DNA of 64,000 nt, from contig CM067555.1 in the NCBI GenBank assembly GCA_034509755.1, positions 3,232,142-3,296,141 of the forward strand, written 5' to 3'. The translations under genes were made by a program, and so were the position numbers. Under the pieces are notes generated by a model that searched no databases, was not told the origin of the DNA, and saw nothing but the letters and a program-made list of their open reading frames with translations. The stretch is from Anisodus tanguticus. Taxonomy: Eukaryota; Streptophyta; Magnoliopsida; Solanales; Solanaceae. Each line of letters starts with the position of its first letter. Within the stretch, counting starts at the first letter, position 1. Shown here piece by piece: positions 37,989-50,388 of the stretch.

Positions 37989-39689
37989 CTTGTTAATTTT
38001 TTATTTCCTTAGCTTATGTTTATTATGCATATAAGAGAATAGAACAAGTTACAATTAATAATTCATACTTGCAACACTATGATTTGAATTAAGATTGGAC
38101 TACTTATTTTGCACTTCAGGTGAACTACTTAAACTATTATCAGGTGTTTGCATTTCCTATCTGAACTGTCACCAACTACTTCTTTTGTACTTTGTTTGCG
38201 TTCCGTATCTGAGCTATCACTAACTATTTATTATAACGCACATCGAAATTTATGAGTCAGCTTTCATGTGGACGAAATTTTATGGGCAAATTAAGTTGTC
38301 ACGCGCCTTTTGACGATTGTATTCAAACACTTGGTCTAAGCTCAAAGATGTGTTTTGATAAATAATTGGTGATAATTAGGATAGAAAAGCGCAAACACTT
38401 GATAGTTCAGGTAGAAAAACTTGAAAAAATTTGATACTTGAGGTTTATTTTTTATCATTACCTCATTTAAAATTTGAAGTTAATGAATTTCTACTACAAC
38501 TTTAAGTTAATACTACACTAATAATTAAATTCACAATTAATTATTTATAGATATTTGATAACTTTCCTAATACTGTATATTATAAGGTCTAAGTAAAAAT
38601 AAGTACCTAAATTCACATAAACCCATAACCAACCTTCTAGAACCACCTTTTGATAGCCTTTTCTTTTTTACTTTTATTTTTACATTGGAAGCACTATCTA
38701 ACTGACTAACTCTTAACATTTTGGTGACATTTACATGTTAGAAGTCAATTTAACAGTTTTTTTCCCACTTGTGTTAATAACTCTCAAATGCCTGTTGACT
38801 CAAAAAGGATATAAAAAGGGGTAGCAATGAATGACACATATATTACATGATATAGATTATGGACCATATCCAAACAAGAAGGGATAGTAGACCTATCATT
38901 TCAAACACAATTACAAGTTTATTCAGCTTTTCCCTACATGGATAAATTTGTAATGTGGTATCAAATTTTAGAGGTAATCAATCAAGGCAATATATCTAGT
39001 TTTTTTTAAGCAAAAGTTGTGTTGTAAACTCGTAGGGTCTCACTTCATAGTTCATAAACTAGCCATTAACGCATGTGTCATTCTGCATATTAGGACAGAG
39101 TAGCCATTGGAAGTATATATGGCTCAGTCTACATGGTAGGACAATGGATGTCATACTAAATTCCGACCTAAAACTAGAGCGGTCACTGACTAAAGTATTG
39201 TCTTTAAAAAATAGTCATTATATCGGGATATCAAAATTTCCCGGTAGCTCAAAAAGCCATTGACAGAAAAGAAAGGAGATATTTTTTGCATGATACTTAG
39301 GCAATGTTGAGTGACTTTTTATTTATGAAAAAAATATTTAGTAACTTTATATAATATTTCAAAAATGTTGTGCGACTTTCTTAACTATTACAAAAATTGT
39401 CAACGTTCATATTATATTACTCCATTTAAACTCATTTTATTCTAATATTATGTAAAATAAAATTTGAAGTGATACGACTACTATATATATGGTTATAACT
39501 TATATAAGTGATTTCCCATCACCCCAACTTCAATCAGGATAGAAGCAAAGACTGACAAGAATATGAGTTCAGAGGAGTTATTTTAGAGTTTTTTGTTATG
39601 TGGTTGTCCATGTTATACGTGTGAATAAGCCAAAAACATTGGAATTGTAATTTTCTTAAGTGTATGAAAATGAAATGTGATAAGATGAT
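37989..39689. other. Intergenic; no gene seen
   Basis: AT-rich. 38090-38480 contains related phrases in both directions (GAACTGTCACCAACTAC, GAGCTATCACTAACTA, and later GATAGTTCAGGTAG), suggesting a diverged fold-back element. No coding support. Confidence 0.45.
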
Positions 39690-40795
39690 ACTATATCATT
39701 ATTTTATATGCCATACACCTCTCTTCTTTTTCTTGAAACATCAGATCATATTATCTTAGTTGGGATAATAGTATTTTAGTCCCTCAATTATAAATAAATT
39801 TTAATTTTAGTCCTCATAATATTCAAAAGATACATTTAACTTTCAATTTAATTGAAAGGTCTGTTTTTGTCCCTTTAGGAAGGAAAGATGTTATATTTGA
39901 ATAATTTTTAAAATTATATCAGTCAAATATGTCGTTACAATATAAATTCAACATAATACATGTATAATTAAGTGGTGAAATAATTGGTAATAATGGTAAA
40001 TCTGTGAATATTTACAAGCAAATGGATCAAAAGTGCATGTTTCAATTAATTGAAGACTAAATATAAAACAACAACATACCCAATGTAACTCCACAAATGG
40101 AGTCTGAGGAGAGTAGGATGTACGCAAACTTACTTCTACATTTGTGAGGTAAAAATGTTGTTTCCGATAGACCCTCGGCCAAAAAAAAAACGTAATCAAT
40201 ATAGAAATTCAAGAAAAATAAGATAACAAATTAGCACGATACAAAATAAATAAAGCAATGGATAATGATACACACAAGAGATTTTAAAATAAGGACTCTT
40301 CCGAATGCTTAAATTAATGAATGCTGGCTTTGTGATATTGACTTCTCTGCATAACGGTATCTATATGTTCTGAGACATTCTATCTTTTCCATAAATTTAT
40401 TTTCAATTATTAGTATGAATTAATTAAAAAGCTTCCCACCAAACGACCCCATTTGTTTGAATTATTCACAAACCATTAAATTATTGCTAATGTGGACAAA
40501 ATTAAAGCCATCTCTATTTTTTTCGTTGAGTTGATCAAAAGAAACATTTCTCAATAATACATCCTTCTGGCAAAGGGTGACAATATATCCTCATTTGTAT
40601 CGATATTTTCCAAAACAAACGGTTCATTTTAATTTATATGTCTTACTTTTCTTTTAATATTTTTAAAAAAATATTTTTTTAATATTTAGATCTCATTTAT
40701 TTTTATTAAGATTAAAATATCTGAATCGGAATACACATATTTTTAATAATAGTGGTTGTGGCTTGTAGGTGTAGACTAGTGGTGGTGGTGTTGGT
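39690..40795 (+). repeat. Local duplication, copy 1
   Basis: Matches 46783-47755 in the same orientation over about 1 kb, including AACATCAGATCATATTATCTTA and CTGCATAACGGTATCTATATG. This copy carries a SINE at 40065-40185 that copy 2 lacks. The left end of the fold-back element seen in copy 2 is still present (39768 onward), but its right end is gone. Confidence 0.85.
40065..40185 (-). mobile_element. TS-type SINE (reverse) in duplication copy 1
   Basis: AACAACAACATACCCAATG, then AACTCCACAAATGG, GAGAGTAGGATGTACGC and TTGTTTCCGATAGACCCTCGG, the reverse of the family consensus. Absent from the paralogous position in copy 2. Confidence 0.8.
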
Positions 40796-40810
40796 GGCAC
40801 GTGTAAAGAA

Positions 40811-41205
40811 TGAATTTTGAGCCTAACTCAACCCCAAAAGTTAGCTTGTAAGGTGAAGATTATCCAAGTTCATATAAGGAGTCCATGTTCTCATTTCATA
40901 TCCGATGTGAGACTCTTAACACTCCCCGCACGCCCAGACCTTGTTAACTGGAGAGTGGATAATATAATTTGGGGATCCAACATCAATGAATAAAGAAGGA
41001 ATGGGCTTGACTCTGATACCAGATAAAAGAATGGATCTTGGGTCTAACTCAACCCCAAAAGTTAGCTTGTAGGGTGAGGATTGTTCAAGTTCATATAAGG
41101 AGTCCATGTTTCCATTCCATTTTCGATGTGAGACTTTTAACACTCCCCGCACACTCAGACCTTGTTAACTGGAGCGTGAATAATATAATTTGGGGGGTCC
41201 AACAT
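40811..41205 (-). mobile_element. TRIM-like element (two ~215-bp units)
   Basis: Two tandem units, about 40811-41025 and 41027-41205, share GGGTTGAGTTAG, TATATGAACTTGG-type and GTTAACAAGGTCTG stretches on the minus strand. Between them the minus strand carries TGGTATCAGAGTC (41021-41009), an initiator tRNA-Met primer site. Short LTR-like repeats around a primer site with almost no interior is the layout of TRIM elements. Exact LTR ends were not fixed. Confidence 0.6.
41009..41021 (-). promoter_or_regulatory. Primer binding site of TRIM-like element
   Basis: TGGTATCAGAGTC on the minus strand, complementary to the 3' end of initiator tRNA-Met. Confidence 0.75.
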
Positions 41206-41499
41206 CGGTGAACAAAAAGAATCGGCTCGAAATGAGCAACTATCAAGAGCGAGAAGCTACAAAGTCAACGCGAATACCGCCCCTCCCCCAACGACTATTA
41301 TGTCCGCACAAATATGTTTATTCCGAATCACAAGGAACTTCAACACAGCATTCCCGACGGCAAAGACGTCGCATCACATTTTCGCCCATGCCAAGACGAC
41401 ATTTCAATTCACAGTCCACATGAGTTTGAATCGGCAGAAGATTCAGCACAACGTGGAACCATATTACAAGAAGCGGCGGCAAGGACGTCACTTACATCT

Positions 41500-42440
41500 C
41501 CTACAACAACAAAAGCATTACATTCTTCCAACGACGACATCAACATTACGTCCGTACAACGACGACATCAGCATTACATTCTTGCAACGACGTCTTCAGC
41601 ACTTCGACTATCTTTTACCGCATCTCAACGACGTCAACAACAACGACGTCTTCAGCACAGCTATCTCTTACAACAAACAACATTACAACAACGTCATCGA
41701 CGTTATTTCAGCACTCCGACTATCTTTTACCGCATCTCAACGACGTCAACAACAACGACGTCTTCAGCAATTCGACTATCTTTTACCGCATCTCAATGAC
41801 GTCAACAACAACGACGTCTTCAGCACAATTATCTCTTACAACAGACAACATTACAATAACGTCATCGACGTTATGGCAGCACGACAATTATCTTCTACAG
41901 CAAAACAACATTACAATAACGTCATCGACGTTATGGCAGCACGACAATTATCTTCTACAGCAAAACAACATTACAATAACGTCATCGACGTTATGGCAGC
42001 ACGACAATTATCTTCTACAGCAAAACAACATTACAACAACGTCATCGACGTTATGGCAGCACGACAATTATCTTCTATAGCAAAACAACATTACAACAAC
42101 GTCATCGACGTTACTGCAGCACAACAACTATTTTTACAGCTTTAAAACGACGTCAACAACATTACAACGACGTCCTCAACACAACAACTATTTTTACAGC
42201 TTTACAACGACGTCAACAGCATTACAACGACGTCTTCAACACAACAATTATTTTTACAGCACTACAACGACGTCAGCAGCATTACAACGACGTCTTCAGC
42301 ACACCAATTATCTTTTATAGCAAAACAACATTACAACAACGTCCTCGACGTTACGGCATCACAACAACTGTCTTTTACAACATTACAGCGACGTCAACAA
42401 CATTACAACGACGTCTTTAACACAACACATCAATCCAACG
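41500..42440 (+). repeat. GACGTC-rich minisatellite array
   Basis: Long array built on AACGACGTC. The clearest part (about 41850-42110) is a 60-bp unit (ACAACATTACAATAACGTCA, then TCGACGTTATGGCAGC) repeated about four to five times with few changes. On either side are more degenerate units with CAACGACGTCAACAACA or CGACGTCTTCAGCAC. It lies directly upstream of the polypurine tract and LTR at 42961, the place where Ogre/Tat elements are known to carry variable 3' UTR tandem repeats. An open frame of 281 codons spans it but is only translated repeat. Confidence 0.85.
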
Positions 42441-42459
42441 ACGTCATTTCAAGCGCTCC

Positions 42460-42560
42460 GCCTTATAATGCGGGTATTTTAATTTCAGTCAGGCACCCAC
42501 CTTATAATGCGGGTATTTTAATTTCAGTCAGGTGCCCACCTCCTAATGCGGGTATTTCCA
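42460..42560 (+). repeat. ~42-bp tandem repeat, 2.5 copies
   Basis: CTTATAATGCGGGTATTTTA plus TTTCAGTCAGG repeated, with a third partial CTAATGCGGGTATTT. A second, unrelated tandem repeat in the same 3' UTR. Confidence 0.85.
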
Positions 42561-42945
42561 AGTTATATTCTCTACAATTTTTTTTTCCTAGCAGTTATAC
42601 ACTAATTATATCTTAAGCTTTAGTTTGCAGGAGTCTTTAATTTGCAGGAACTTCATCACAACGTGGAACTGTCTCTTACGGCGAACCGAGGCAAATTGGT
42701 CAACGACCTACTTCGAACGTCGATCCGCTCTTTCTCAATAGTTTTGTCACATCTGCAACCAGTGTCATCATAACTCGACACCGGGGCATTATTTCTGGAA
42801 TCTGCACCATCTTCTACAACTTCTCTCCCCTCGGGATTCTATTTTTACCAAGTGCACCCCTAATCTTCCTTCAAGTCCCGCTGATTAGGACAAAATTGGC
42901 TACTCGGTCAACTTCTTTGTCCGAAAATTCTTTCATCGTTTCCGG

Positions 42946-42958
42946 CCAAAGAGGGGCA
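42946..42958 (+). promoter_or_regulatory. Polypurine tract
   Basis: AAAGAGGGGCA lies a few bases before the LTR start TGTTGACACC at 42962, as required for plus-strand priming. It marks the following LTR as the 3' LTR. Confidence 0.75.
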
Positions 42959-42961
42959 TCT

Positions 42962-45900
42962 GTTGACACCCAATTTTGTCCCGTCTTTTTCCTATTTATT
43001 CGCAATTTTAAATATTTTCGGATACCTCAAAAACAATTTTAATATATATACATATACTATTATTTTCGATATCACTATTATTATATATTTATTATTATTA
43101 TTATTCACATGTTTTACTATCATTTGCCTTTTTTTTAAAAAGTCGTAATCATAATTTTCCCCTAATATTCTATGTTATGTTATTTTCGCAAAATTGCATC
43201 GCGTTCCACTTTTTATCAAGCATTAAACATCTTGAAAATATTTTGTTTTATTATTATCACATCGTTATATCTTATTTTTAATAATTTATATTTTTCTTCA
43301 AAGCATTTTTAATGTTAAACCCCTTTTATATTTTTTAAACCCAAGACAATTTCTAACCCATTTTATTTCCCAATCCAAAAATAATTTCTACCCAAAACAC
43401 TATACCAACCCACAAATTAAAGCCCACTCGGTTGGCCCAACGACCCATTCCCTTTAACCTCACTAACCGAAGCCCATATCCCATTCCCCAAATCCAAATC
43501 GTCCCCAAAACAAAACCAAAAACCCCACCAGCCCAAGTCTTCCCCAACCATGGCCCAATATCCACTTCCATTAACCCAACCTTCCGCAGCCCAATCGAAC
43601 AACCCAAACTCGCCCAAGTCCAACCCGCCGACCCGAGCCCAATCCCAAATTAAAACCCCCCATTAACAAATCGCCCAAAATCAAAACAAAACCAGCGACG
43701 CCAAAAAAAACCAGGCGACCTTCGACCCAAACCCTTCCAAAATCCGGCGGTCCTTCGCCGGCTCCACCTCCAAACCGCCGGATAAACACCAACACCACTG
43801 CCACCATCAAGCCCTCACATCGCCAGTCCCCTTTCCCCTTTTTCTGCAAACCTCAGAGCTTGGAATAGCTCGTCCAAGTCGAAAAGACCGGCGATGCATG
43901 CATGCTGCAGTGTGCCCCTAGAATAACCTTCAAGGATTCGATGGGTAAAGGCATAAATCCATACTCTTTATCATAATCTCTTCCTTTTCGAAATCTGTGA
44001 AGAACCGTCACTTTTTCCCTTATTTTCTTTGAATTCGAATTTCGAATTCTAGCTGTTAAGCTCTCAAATCCAGCTATAAATAGAACCCTTTGTGGGTTGT
44101 CAATGGGGGGTTCTGATTTTCGGAAAAAAGCCCTCTGTTTTTTTTAGCTCTTGCCAAAATCGACCTGCCTTATGGTTTCACAAAAGAGTTAACAAAAATC
44201 CTTTCTTGAACGAGTTTCGACTCGGAAAATCCTTCATTCTACTCTCGTTTCGGGCTCGACAAAGCCACAAAATACTAAGCTTTATTCTTCTTTTTAATCG
44301 CATAAATACAACTTCTCCGAGCGGACTCGATGATTCGAAAGTACGCCTCGGTTCGCTGCCCGGAGAAGGTCAGTAATCCCATTCCTCTATTAATTTTCAG
44401 CTTTTATTATGTAATATATTATTATGTGTAGTATGACTGATTAGCCTATTTTAATTGATATTGATCATTGTTTGATGTTTGTTATAGTAACTGTTAGCAT
44501 GATTATATAGGTAAAATGGTTTAGGGGATTAGTTAGGTCATGTACAGATTACTTTGAGCTAGAATAAAGCCAAAATGTCATTTGTTTAACTAGGGGTGGA
44601 CTGTTAGGATAATTTAATATTAGTTTAATAATATATGGGCTACTGCAATTATGTTCCATGGCCTGTGATTGACATGTATTGTCTGATTATTGAAATATTG
44701 TGCCAAATACCTTAGCAGTGCACTTGTTTAAAATAAAAGTCAGCGTGAATCTTGTTAGCCTTCTTATGTTAAGCATATTTTCTCCAAATCCTGTATTTGT
44801 TATAGCTGGGTTGTTTCTTAAGTTGATGTTCAATGTTGTTTACTTACGAATGTGTTAGTCCAATATGTGTGAATTTAGGGGTCTGTTGCCCAATATAGCT
44901 GTGAATATATGTTCCAGTATTAAGGGATAGCATGATTCAATCTGTCTGAGTTATATATATGCCTGCTAAGCTGTGTAAACTGCTAGTCTAGTACCTGTGT
45001 TATTGTGAACTTGCTGTGGGTATCAACACTGTTTCTAAAAATCAGGAATTGACAGCATGACAATGTTGTGATAGTTATCAATCTCTACCTCAGGATTTCT
45101 ACTGATGTTTTAGCCATGTGATTCTCTGTATGCTATGATATGACACTGTTTTGTTTATGTATGTTCTTTCGTCGTGTTAGTTGCACTGCCTTAGACCTAA
45201 CTATCATCTATTCCCATGCCTTGACCTCAATGTCATTTCTGCTCAGTAAAAAATGAAACATGATTAGGACTCTACATAATCTAATTCTGGTCTAAGTAGT
45301 TAAGATACTATGACTGGTTAACTATATCTTCTTGAACTGACTCTATGTATCTCCCTTTTACTTGCCTAAGTGTAAAAGACACCCATGACAGCATATAATA
45401 CTCCCTCATCTTACTCTTGTGATATATCATGTGTATTGATTCATTAAATGGCTCATGTGCTAGCCTCATTGTTTTGATAGAACCAACCATGTTATGCTAA
45501 TTTTAAGACCTTTTATTTCATCTATCTGATCTGCATCCATGATCATATAGGTATATATGCATAGAGCATAATTTGGATAAATGGTTTTGGAACATAGTAT
45601 AGGCAGATGCTTTCTAGAAATCCAAAGATCTCATCCTCTTATTGAATGGTGCATATAGATTTCCCATTAGGATGCATGTTTGCTTGCTTCCAGTTTCTGA
45701 GATATTCATGTGCATCTGCTCTGTCCTAAAAATGATCTAGTATGAATGAGGAGAAGTTAAGCATGTTGTATTCTTTGAGTTTTAGAAATGAAATGCCCCA
45801 AGTATATCATGCATATTTCAGAATATTTCATGTATATCAGTCCTTTATATGGCTAAATATGCTAAATGCGAGCTTGTATATTTGTTGGAAATTGAGGGGA

Positions 45901-46782
45901 TTAGAATAATGTGTATATTGGGCTTGCCTTCCTTTCCTCCCTTTTAAAATCCAAAAGATGTGTGTGATGGGCCTATCCTCCTATACCTGCGCATCTGAAC
46001 CTAACCAGTTGGGTCGAGGCCCGACAATATACTACTTGTCATGAATTATTCATTTTACACTTTTTTGTATATATTCTCATATTCCGTCACTAATCCTTTT
46101 CTTTTCTTTCATTTACATGAAATGTACCGGGAGCAACGAAGAGTCTCGTTATGAGACTCATCATGGCTATTGTCAAACGAAGATTCGCACCCACATTCCT
46201 TGCATTCTCCGGCCTCGGGATTTCCAAACAAATAGGGCTAGATGATATCGTCATCCGCCTTAGTTCCTCTTTTATTATTATTCTTTAATTTCGTCATTTC
46301 TATTCTTGGGCATGTAATAATTATTTTAATGCTTGTGTGATTGTTAGGGTATTTAGAATAATTAGGCCATGAATGAATAATTAGTAAGGTAGTTAAAACC
46401 CGTCGCTAGCTTATTTATTTATAGGCCCAGTTAATTCAAACATAGAAACCCTCCGCTAGTTTATTTATTTTTAGGCTCGTCGTGCATATTCAATGATTTT
46501 CAAAAACCACTTTGGTCATCTTTATTCGCATTATTAATTATACAAAGTTTATCCTTTTTGCATTTTTGCAACTCAATGATTTCCAAAAAAAAAAAATGTT
46601 TCTTTGGCATTATAAATAATTTGTTTTTCTTCTTATTATTGTCACAAATGCATATTTTTTCAAACTTTACATGTATTTTTCTTTTATACCATGCCAATGC
46701 ATATATGTACAAAACGCATCTCTTTCATTAATTATTTGCAAACATCTTTTTAACTTCATACTTTAAACATGCATTTTCCTTA
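42962..46782 (+). mobile_element. Ogre/Tat-like Ty3 3' LTR, truncated
   Basis: Starts TGTTGACACCCAATTTTGTC, the start I associate with Solanaceae Ogre-type LTRs, behind a polypurine tract. TATA box CTATAAATAG at 44074-44083. The rest is long non-coding sequence. 46050-46782 is homologous to 15160-16171, which runs a further 272 bp to a terminus, so this copy lost its last quarter kilobase. It is cut exactly where duplication copy 2 begins (46783). Upstream, the polyprotein of the element is missing; only the 3' UTR repeats remain. Confidence 0.75.
44074..44083 (+). promoter_or_regulatory. LTR TATA box
   Basis: CTATAAATAG, about 1.1 kb into the LTR, followed by TTGTCAATGGGGGGTTCTGA. The second LTR copy has CTATAAAACC at the matching place (57711) followed by a similar GGGGGCTGATTTTCGG. 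Confidence 0.6.
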
Positions 46783-47755
46783 ACTATATCATTATTATAT
46801 ATGCTCTACACCTCTCTTATTTTTCTCGAAACATCAGATCATATTATCTTAATTGGGACAATAGCATTTTTGATCTCTTAATTATACATAAATTTTAATT
46901 TTAGTTCTCATAATATTCAAAAAGATATATTTAATTTTCAATTAATTGAAGAGTTTGTTTTTTTGTTCCTTTACGTAGGAAATGTGTTATATTTGAATAA
47001 TTCTTAAAATTATATTACTGTCAAATATGGAGTAACAATATAAGTTTAAACATACACATGGATAATTAAATGGTAAAACAATTGATAATTATGGTAAATC
47101 CGTTTGAATATTTACAAGCAAATGGATCAAAAGCGCATGTTTCAATTAATTGAAAGTTAAATATACTTACTCAAATATACAAGGACTAAAATTAAAATTT
47201 ATCAATAAATGAGGAACCAAAAATGCTATTACGTTTGCAACACAATAACATCAAAAATCTCCACAAGATGCTAAAATAAGGAAAATTCCGAATTCTTGAA
47301 TTAATAATGAATGCTAGCTTTGTGATATTGACTTCTCTGCATAACGGTATCTATATGTTCTGAGACATTCTATCTTTTCCATAAATTTATTTTCAATTAT
47401 TAGTATGAATTAATTAAAAAGCTTCCCATCAAACGACCCCATTTGTTTGAATTATTCCCAAACCATTAAATTCTTGCTAATGTGGACAAAATTAAAGCCA
47501 TCTCTACTTTTTCGTTGAGTTGCTCAAAAGAAACATTTCTCAATAATACATCCTTCGGACAAAGGGTGACAATATATCCTCATTTATATTTTCCAAAAGA
47601 AAATATTAATAAATGATCCGTTCATTTTAATTTATATATCTTACTATTTTTTAATATTTAGATCTCATTTATTTTATTAAAATTAAAACGTCTTAATCAG
47701 AATATCAATAGTGGTTGTGGCCTGTAGGTGTAGACTGATGGTGGTGGTTGGTAAT
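46783..47755 (+). repeat. Local duplication, copy 2
   Basis: Second copy of 39690-40795, without the SINE. After 47755 it continues into GGT-rich sequence, while copy 1 continues into the TRIM-like element. The homology stays recognisable by eye throughout, with many substitutions and indels. Confidence 0.85.
46860..47230. mobile_element. Fold-back MITE-like element
   Basis: Left end AATAGCATTTTTGATCTC and right end GAGGAACCAAAAATGCTATT are inverted repeats of about 45 bp with a few mismatches (AAATTTTAATTTTAGT pairs with ACTAAAATTAAAATTT). No coding capacity. Copy 1 keeps only the left end. Confidence 0.7.
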
Positions 47756-47980
47756 GATGATGTTTGATGTTGGTGGTTACGGGTAGTAATTAATGATGAT
47801 TGTGATTTGTAATTGTGGTTAATCATGGTGATTGATGATGTACATGCATGATAATGATAATAATGGTGGTTAGTTGTAATAATGGTGGTTAGTGGTGATG
47901 ATAACTTAAGGTGATAATTGGTGGTGGTGATGGTTGTAGTCGAGGATGGTGGTTATGAGTGGTGATAGTTAATAATAACG
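47735..47980 (+). repeat. GGTGGT/GATGAT-rich simple sequence
   Basis: Strand-biased stretch of imperfect GGTGGT, GATGAT and TAATGATG units, with no open frame of note. Lies directly left of the 5' LTR at 47984. Confidence 0.8.
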
Positions 47981-47983
47981 AAT

Positions 47984-50371
47984 TGTAACACTTGGTAAAT
48001 TCGGATTAGGTGTGAATGTGTCAAATGAGTATTAAGGTGACATTTTAGACATATGAGGTTCCATCAAGATGAGTTTGGATGTAAATAGTTGATTTAAGAT
48101 CAAGTCGAATAGAGAGGTGCATAAGATTCGATAGAATTGACTAAGTTTATGATAGGTCTGACTTCCAGCCCGTGTCCGTGAAAATTCATTGAGAATTTGG
48201 AAACTCTTCACTAATAAAAGTTGTATATCCCTTTGAAATACCTTTCCAACAATATAAGGTGGAGCTCAAACGGACCTATGAATTAAAAGTTACAACTCTT
48301 TTACTGAAAGGTCACAAAGCAGTCTGCTGAACCGATATGCCTCGCAGAACGCGTTATACGGCCGCGTTTGCATTGCATTTTTGGATGCATTTTGACCCCA
48401 AAGTACCATGTATTCTATTTTGATATGCATTTGGAAATGCTTCAACGTTTCTCATTGTGTGGTCCAGAATGCTAAAGCAGAACAGCTCTGCATGTATATA
48501 AAAGCCCATAACGTGAAATTTTCTTAAACATTTCATTTCATTCCACTTTATTTTGGATGACGTTTTGAGAGAAAACAACCCTAAAGCTTCCCCAAAACAT
48601 CTAAGGTAAGTTCTTGATCAATTACCATCATTATTACATCAATCTAACATCAAATTAACACTAGTTCATCCTTTAAAATCCATAGATTCTTAAAACTCAA
48701 GAAAAAGAAGTTGACGAAACGTTTGGGAATTCTCTTGAATGTAATACCTTTGACCTATTCTGATGTTATTGAAGGGAATTATACTAATATAAGGTATTAG
48801 AATTTATGGAAATCCATGAATGAATTCATGGGGATCAAGAGCACATTTTTGGGCACAAAAAAGCCCTAATTTTTCGATAAGGATAGAAATTCTTGAAATT
48901 TGGTTAAAGTTCTGAACTTTATCATTAATAATCATTGTAGAATGATTGTTGAACTTGGAGGAACACGTTTTCTAGCTTTTAGCATGACTTAAGGTATATC
49001 TCTTTTTTAACATATTTTTCAACCTTGAAAACAGTTTCTTTGGCAATGGTTCGTGTGCGTGAAGGACAAGCCCGCATTGAACCTTACGTGTATTATATTA
49101 TCTATATGTATGCATGATTTTCCTATCAAGAGATGGTTAGAACTAAGTTATGAACCTTTAATCGTTGAACATGTTTTGCCATATAATGTATGGTTTAAAC
49201 TTGATTTCAAAAGCTTAATCTTTAATGTGTTTTGCTCTATGAACGAATTCGTTAAATTGAAATTTATTATTGATTGAGCTTGGTTTCAAAATCGATAAAT
49301 GACATTGGTATACCCCTAGTAACTTGATGATGAACATAATCCATAATGATTGATTTGACTTTTATGCTATAATTGTGATTCGACTATTACACTATGATTT
49401 CTATTATTTGTATTTGACCTAGCTACTTAGGAGGAAGGGTAGTCACTATGGATACTAGTGGGGTTTGCCTAGCCATTCGGGAGAAAAATGGCCATCGAGG
49501 GTTAGTAGTCCAGGTGTGGTCTTTGCCTAGCTATTCGGGATGAAGGGTAGCTATCTTGGGCAGATAGCCTCGATGCGGTGTTTCTATGGGTTTAGGGAAT
49601 CCTATATGGTCATCATTTCGTTATATTGATTTGGGCTGAATTAGCATGACTGTGATTGCCTATGAGTTGTTTTACTGACGATTTTGAGTTCATTAGTGGG
49701 AGACTTAAATGTGATAAACGGCATAATAAGTTGAAGTAGATTTATTTCTTCTTTAATGGTTTTACTAAGTTTGATGATTTATTCTATCTCTAGATTTTGA
49801 ACAGCTTTTATTGACACAGTTTTATCAATTCTTATTAATTTATTTTGTTATATTAATCATTGTCCCGGAGACACTCTCTGAGTACATAGTACTCAGGTAT
49901 ACCATTATTGTTTTTTATGGTGTGTCAGGTAACGTAGAAGAGCAGGTTAGTGATACACATGTGGAATAGGAGAACTTGTTGCTTTCTAGACTATTTGGTG
50001 ACCTCACATGCTCGTTCGTAGGGTACCGCTCTATCTTCATTTATTTATTTTATTTTGGGTTGCGTTCCGAAGTTAGACACTTGTGTTTGTTATCTTAGAA
50101 GCTCCATAGATAGAATCATATTGTGGGTAGATATTAAAATTCTCATATGACTTATTGAGGGTTGGTACGTTTATGATTGAGTATTTTGTAGTAGACTTCC
50201 GCAGATTATAATAAGTATGAGCATGCTCACGTTTAACAATTTATTATTTGTCTAAGTGAATGTTGAAAGATTATAAAATGATATTAGTGATTACTCAACT
50301 TATAATGTGCTTCCGATGTTGTTCATGGTATCAGATGCTTATTGCATTCAGGTGAATTTTGGGGCGTGACA
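47984..50371 (+). mobile_element. 5' LTR of a Ty3 (chromovirus-like) element
   Basis: Starts TGTAACACTTGG and ends GGGGCGTGACA, immediately before a primer site. TATA box TATATAAAAG at 48495-48504. Length 2388 bp. 49430-49590 holds short repeats around CTAGCTATTCGGGA. The 3' LTR at 52347 matches from its first base. The two LTRs differ at many positions over their first 250 bp (visibly more than one in ten), so the insertion is old. Confidence 0.85.
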
Positions 50372-50375
50372 AGCT

Positions 50376-50388
50376 TGGTATCAGAGCC
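50376..50388 (+). promoter_or_regulatory. Primer binding site (initiator tRNA-Met)
   Basis: TGGTATCAGAGCC four bases after the LTR end, the standard primer site for plant Ty3 elements. Confidence 0.9.

Noticed and set aside
22592..40185. CRISPR-like spaced repeats from recurring CAACAACAACATACCC-type motifs
   Set aside because: The motifs are dispersed SINE tails thousands of bases apart in both orientations, in a eukaryotic genome.
40916..41152. 78-codon minus-strand frame
   Set aside because: Lies wholly within the TRIM-like repeat and crosses its primer binding site.
41300..42145. 281-codon open frame
   Set aside because: It is translated minisatellite (the same residue block repeated four or five times) and two other frames over the same DNA are also open. 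No domain and no start context.
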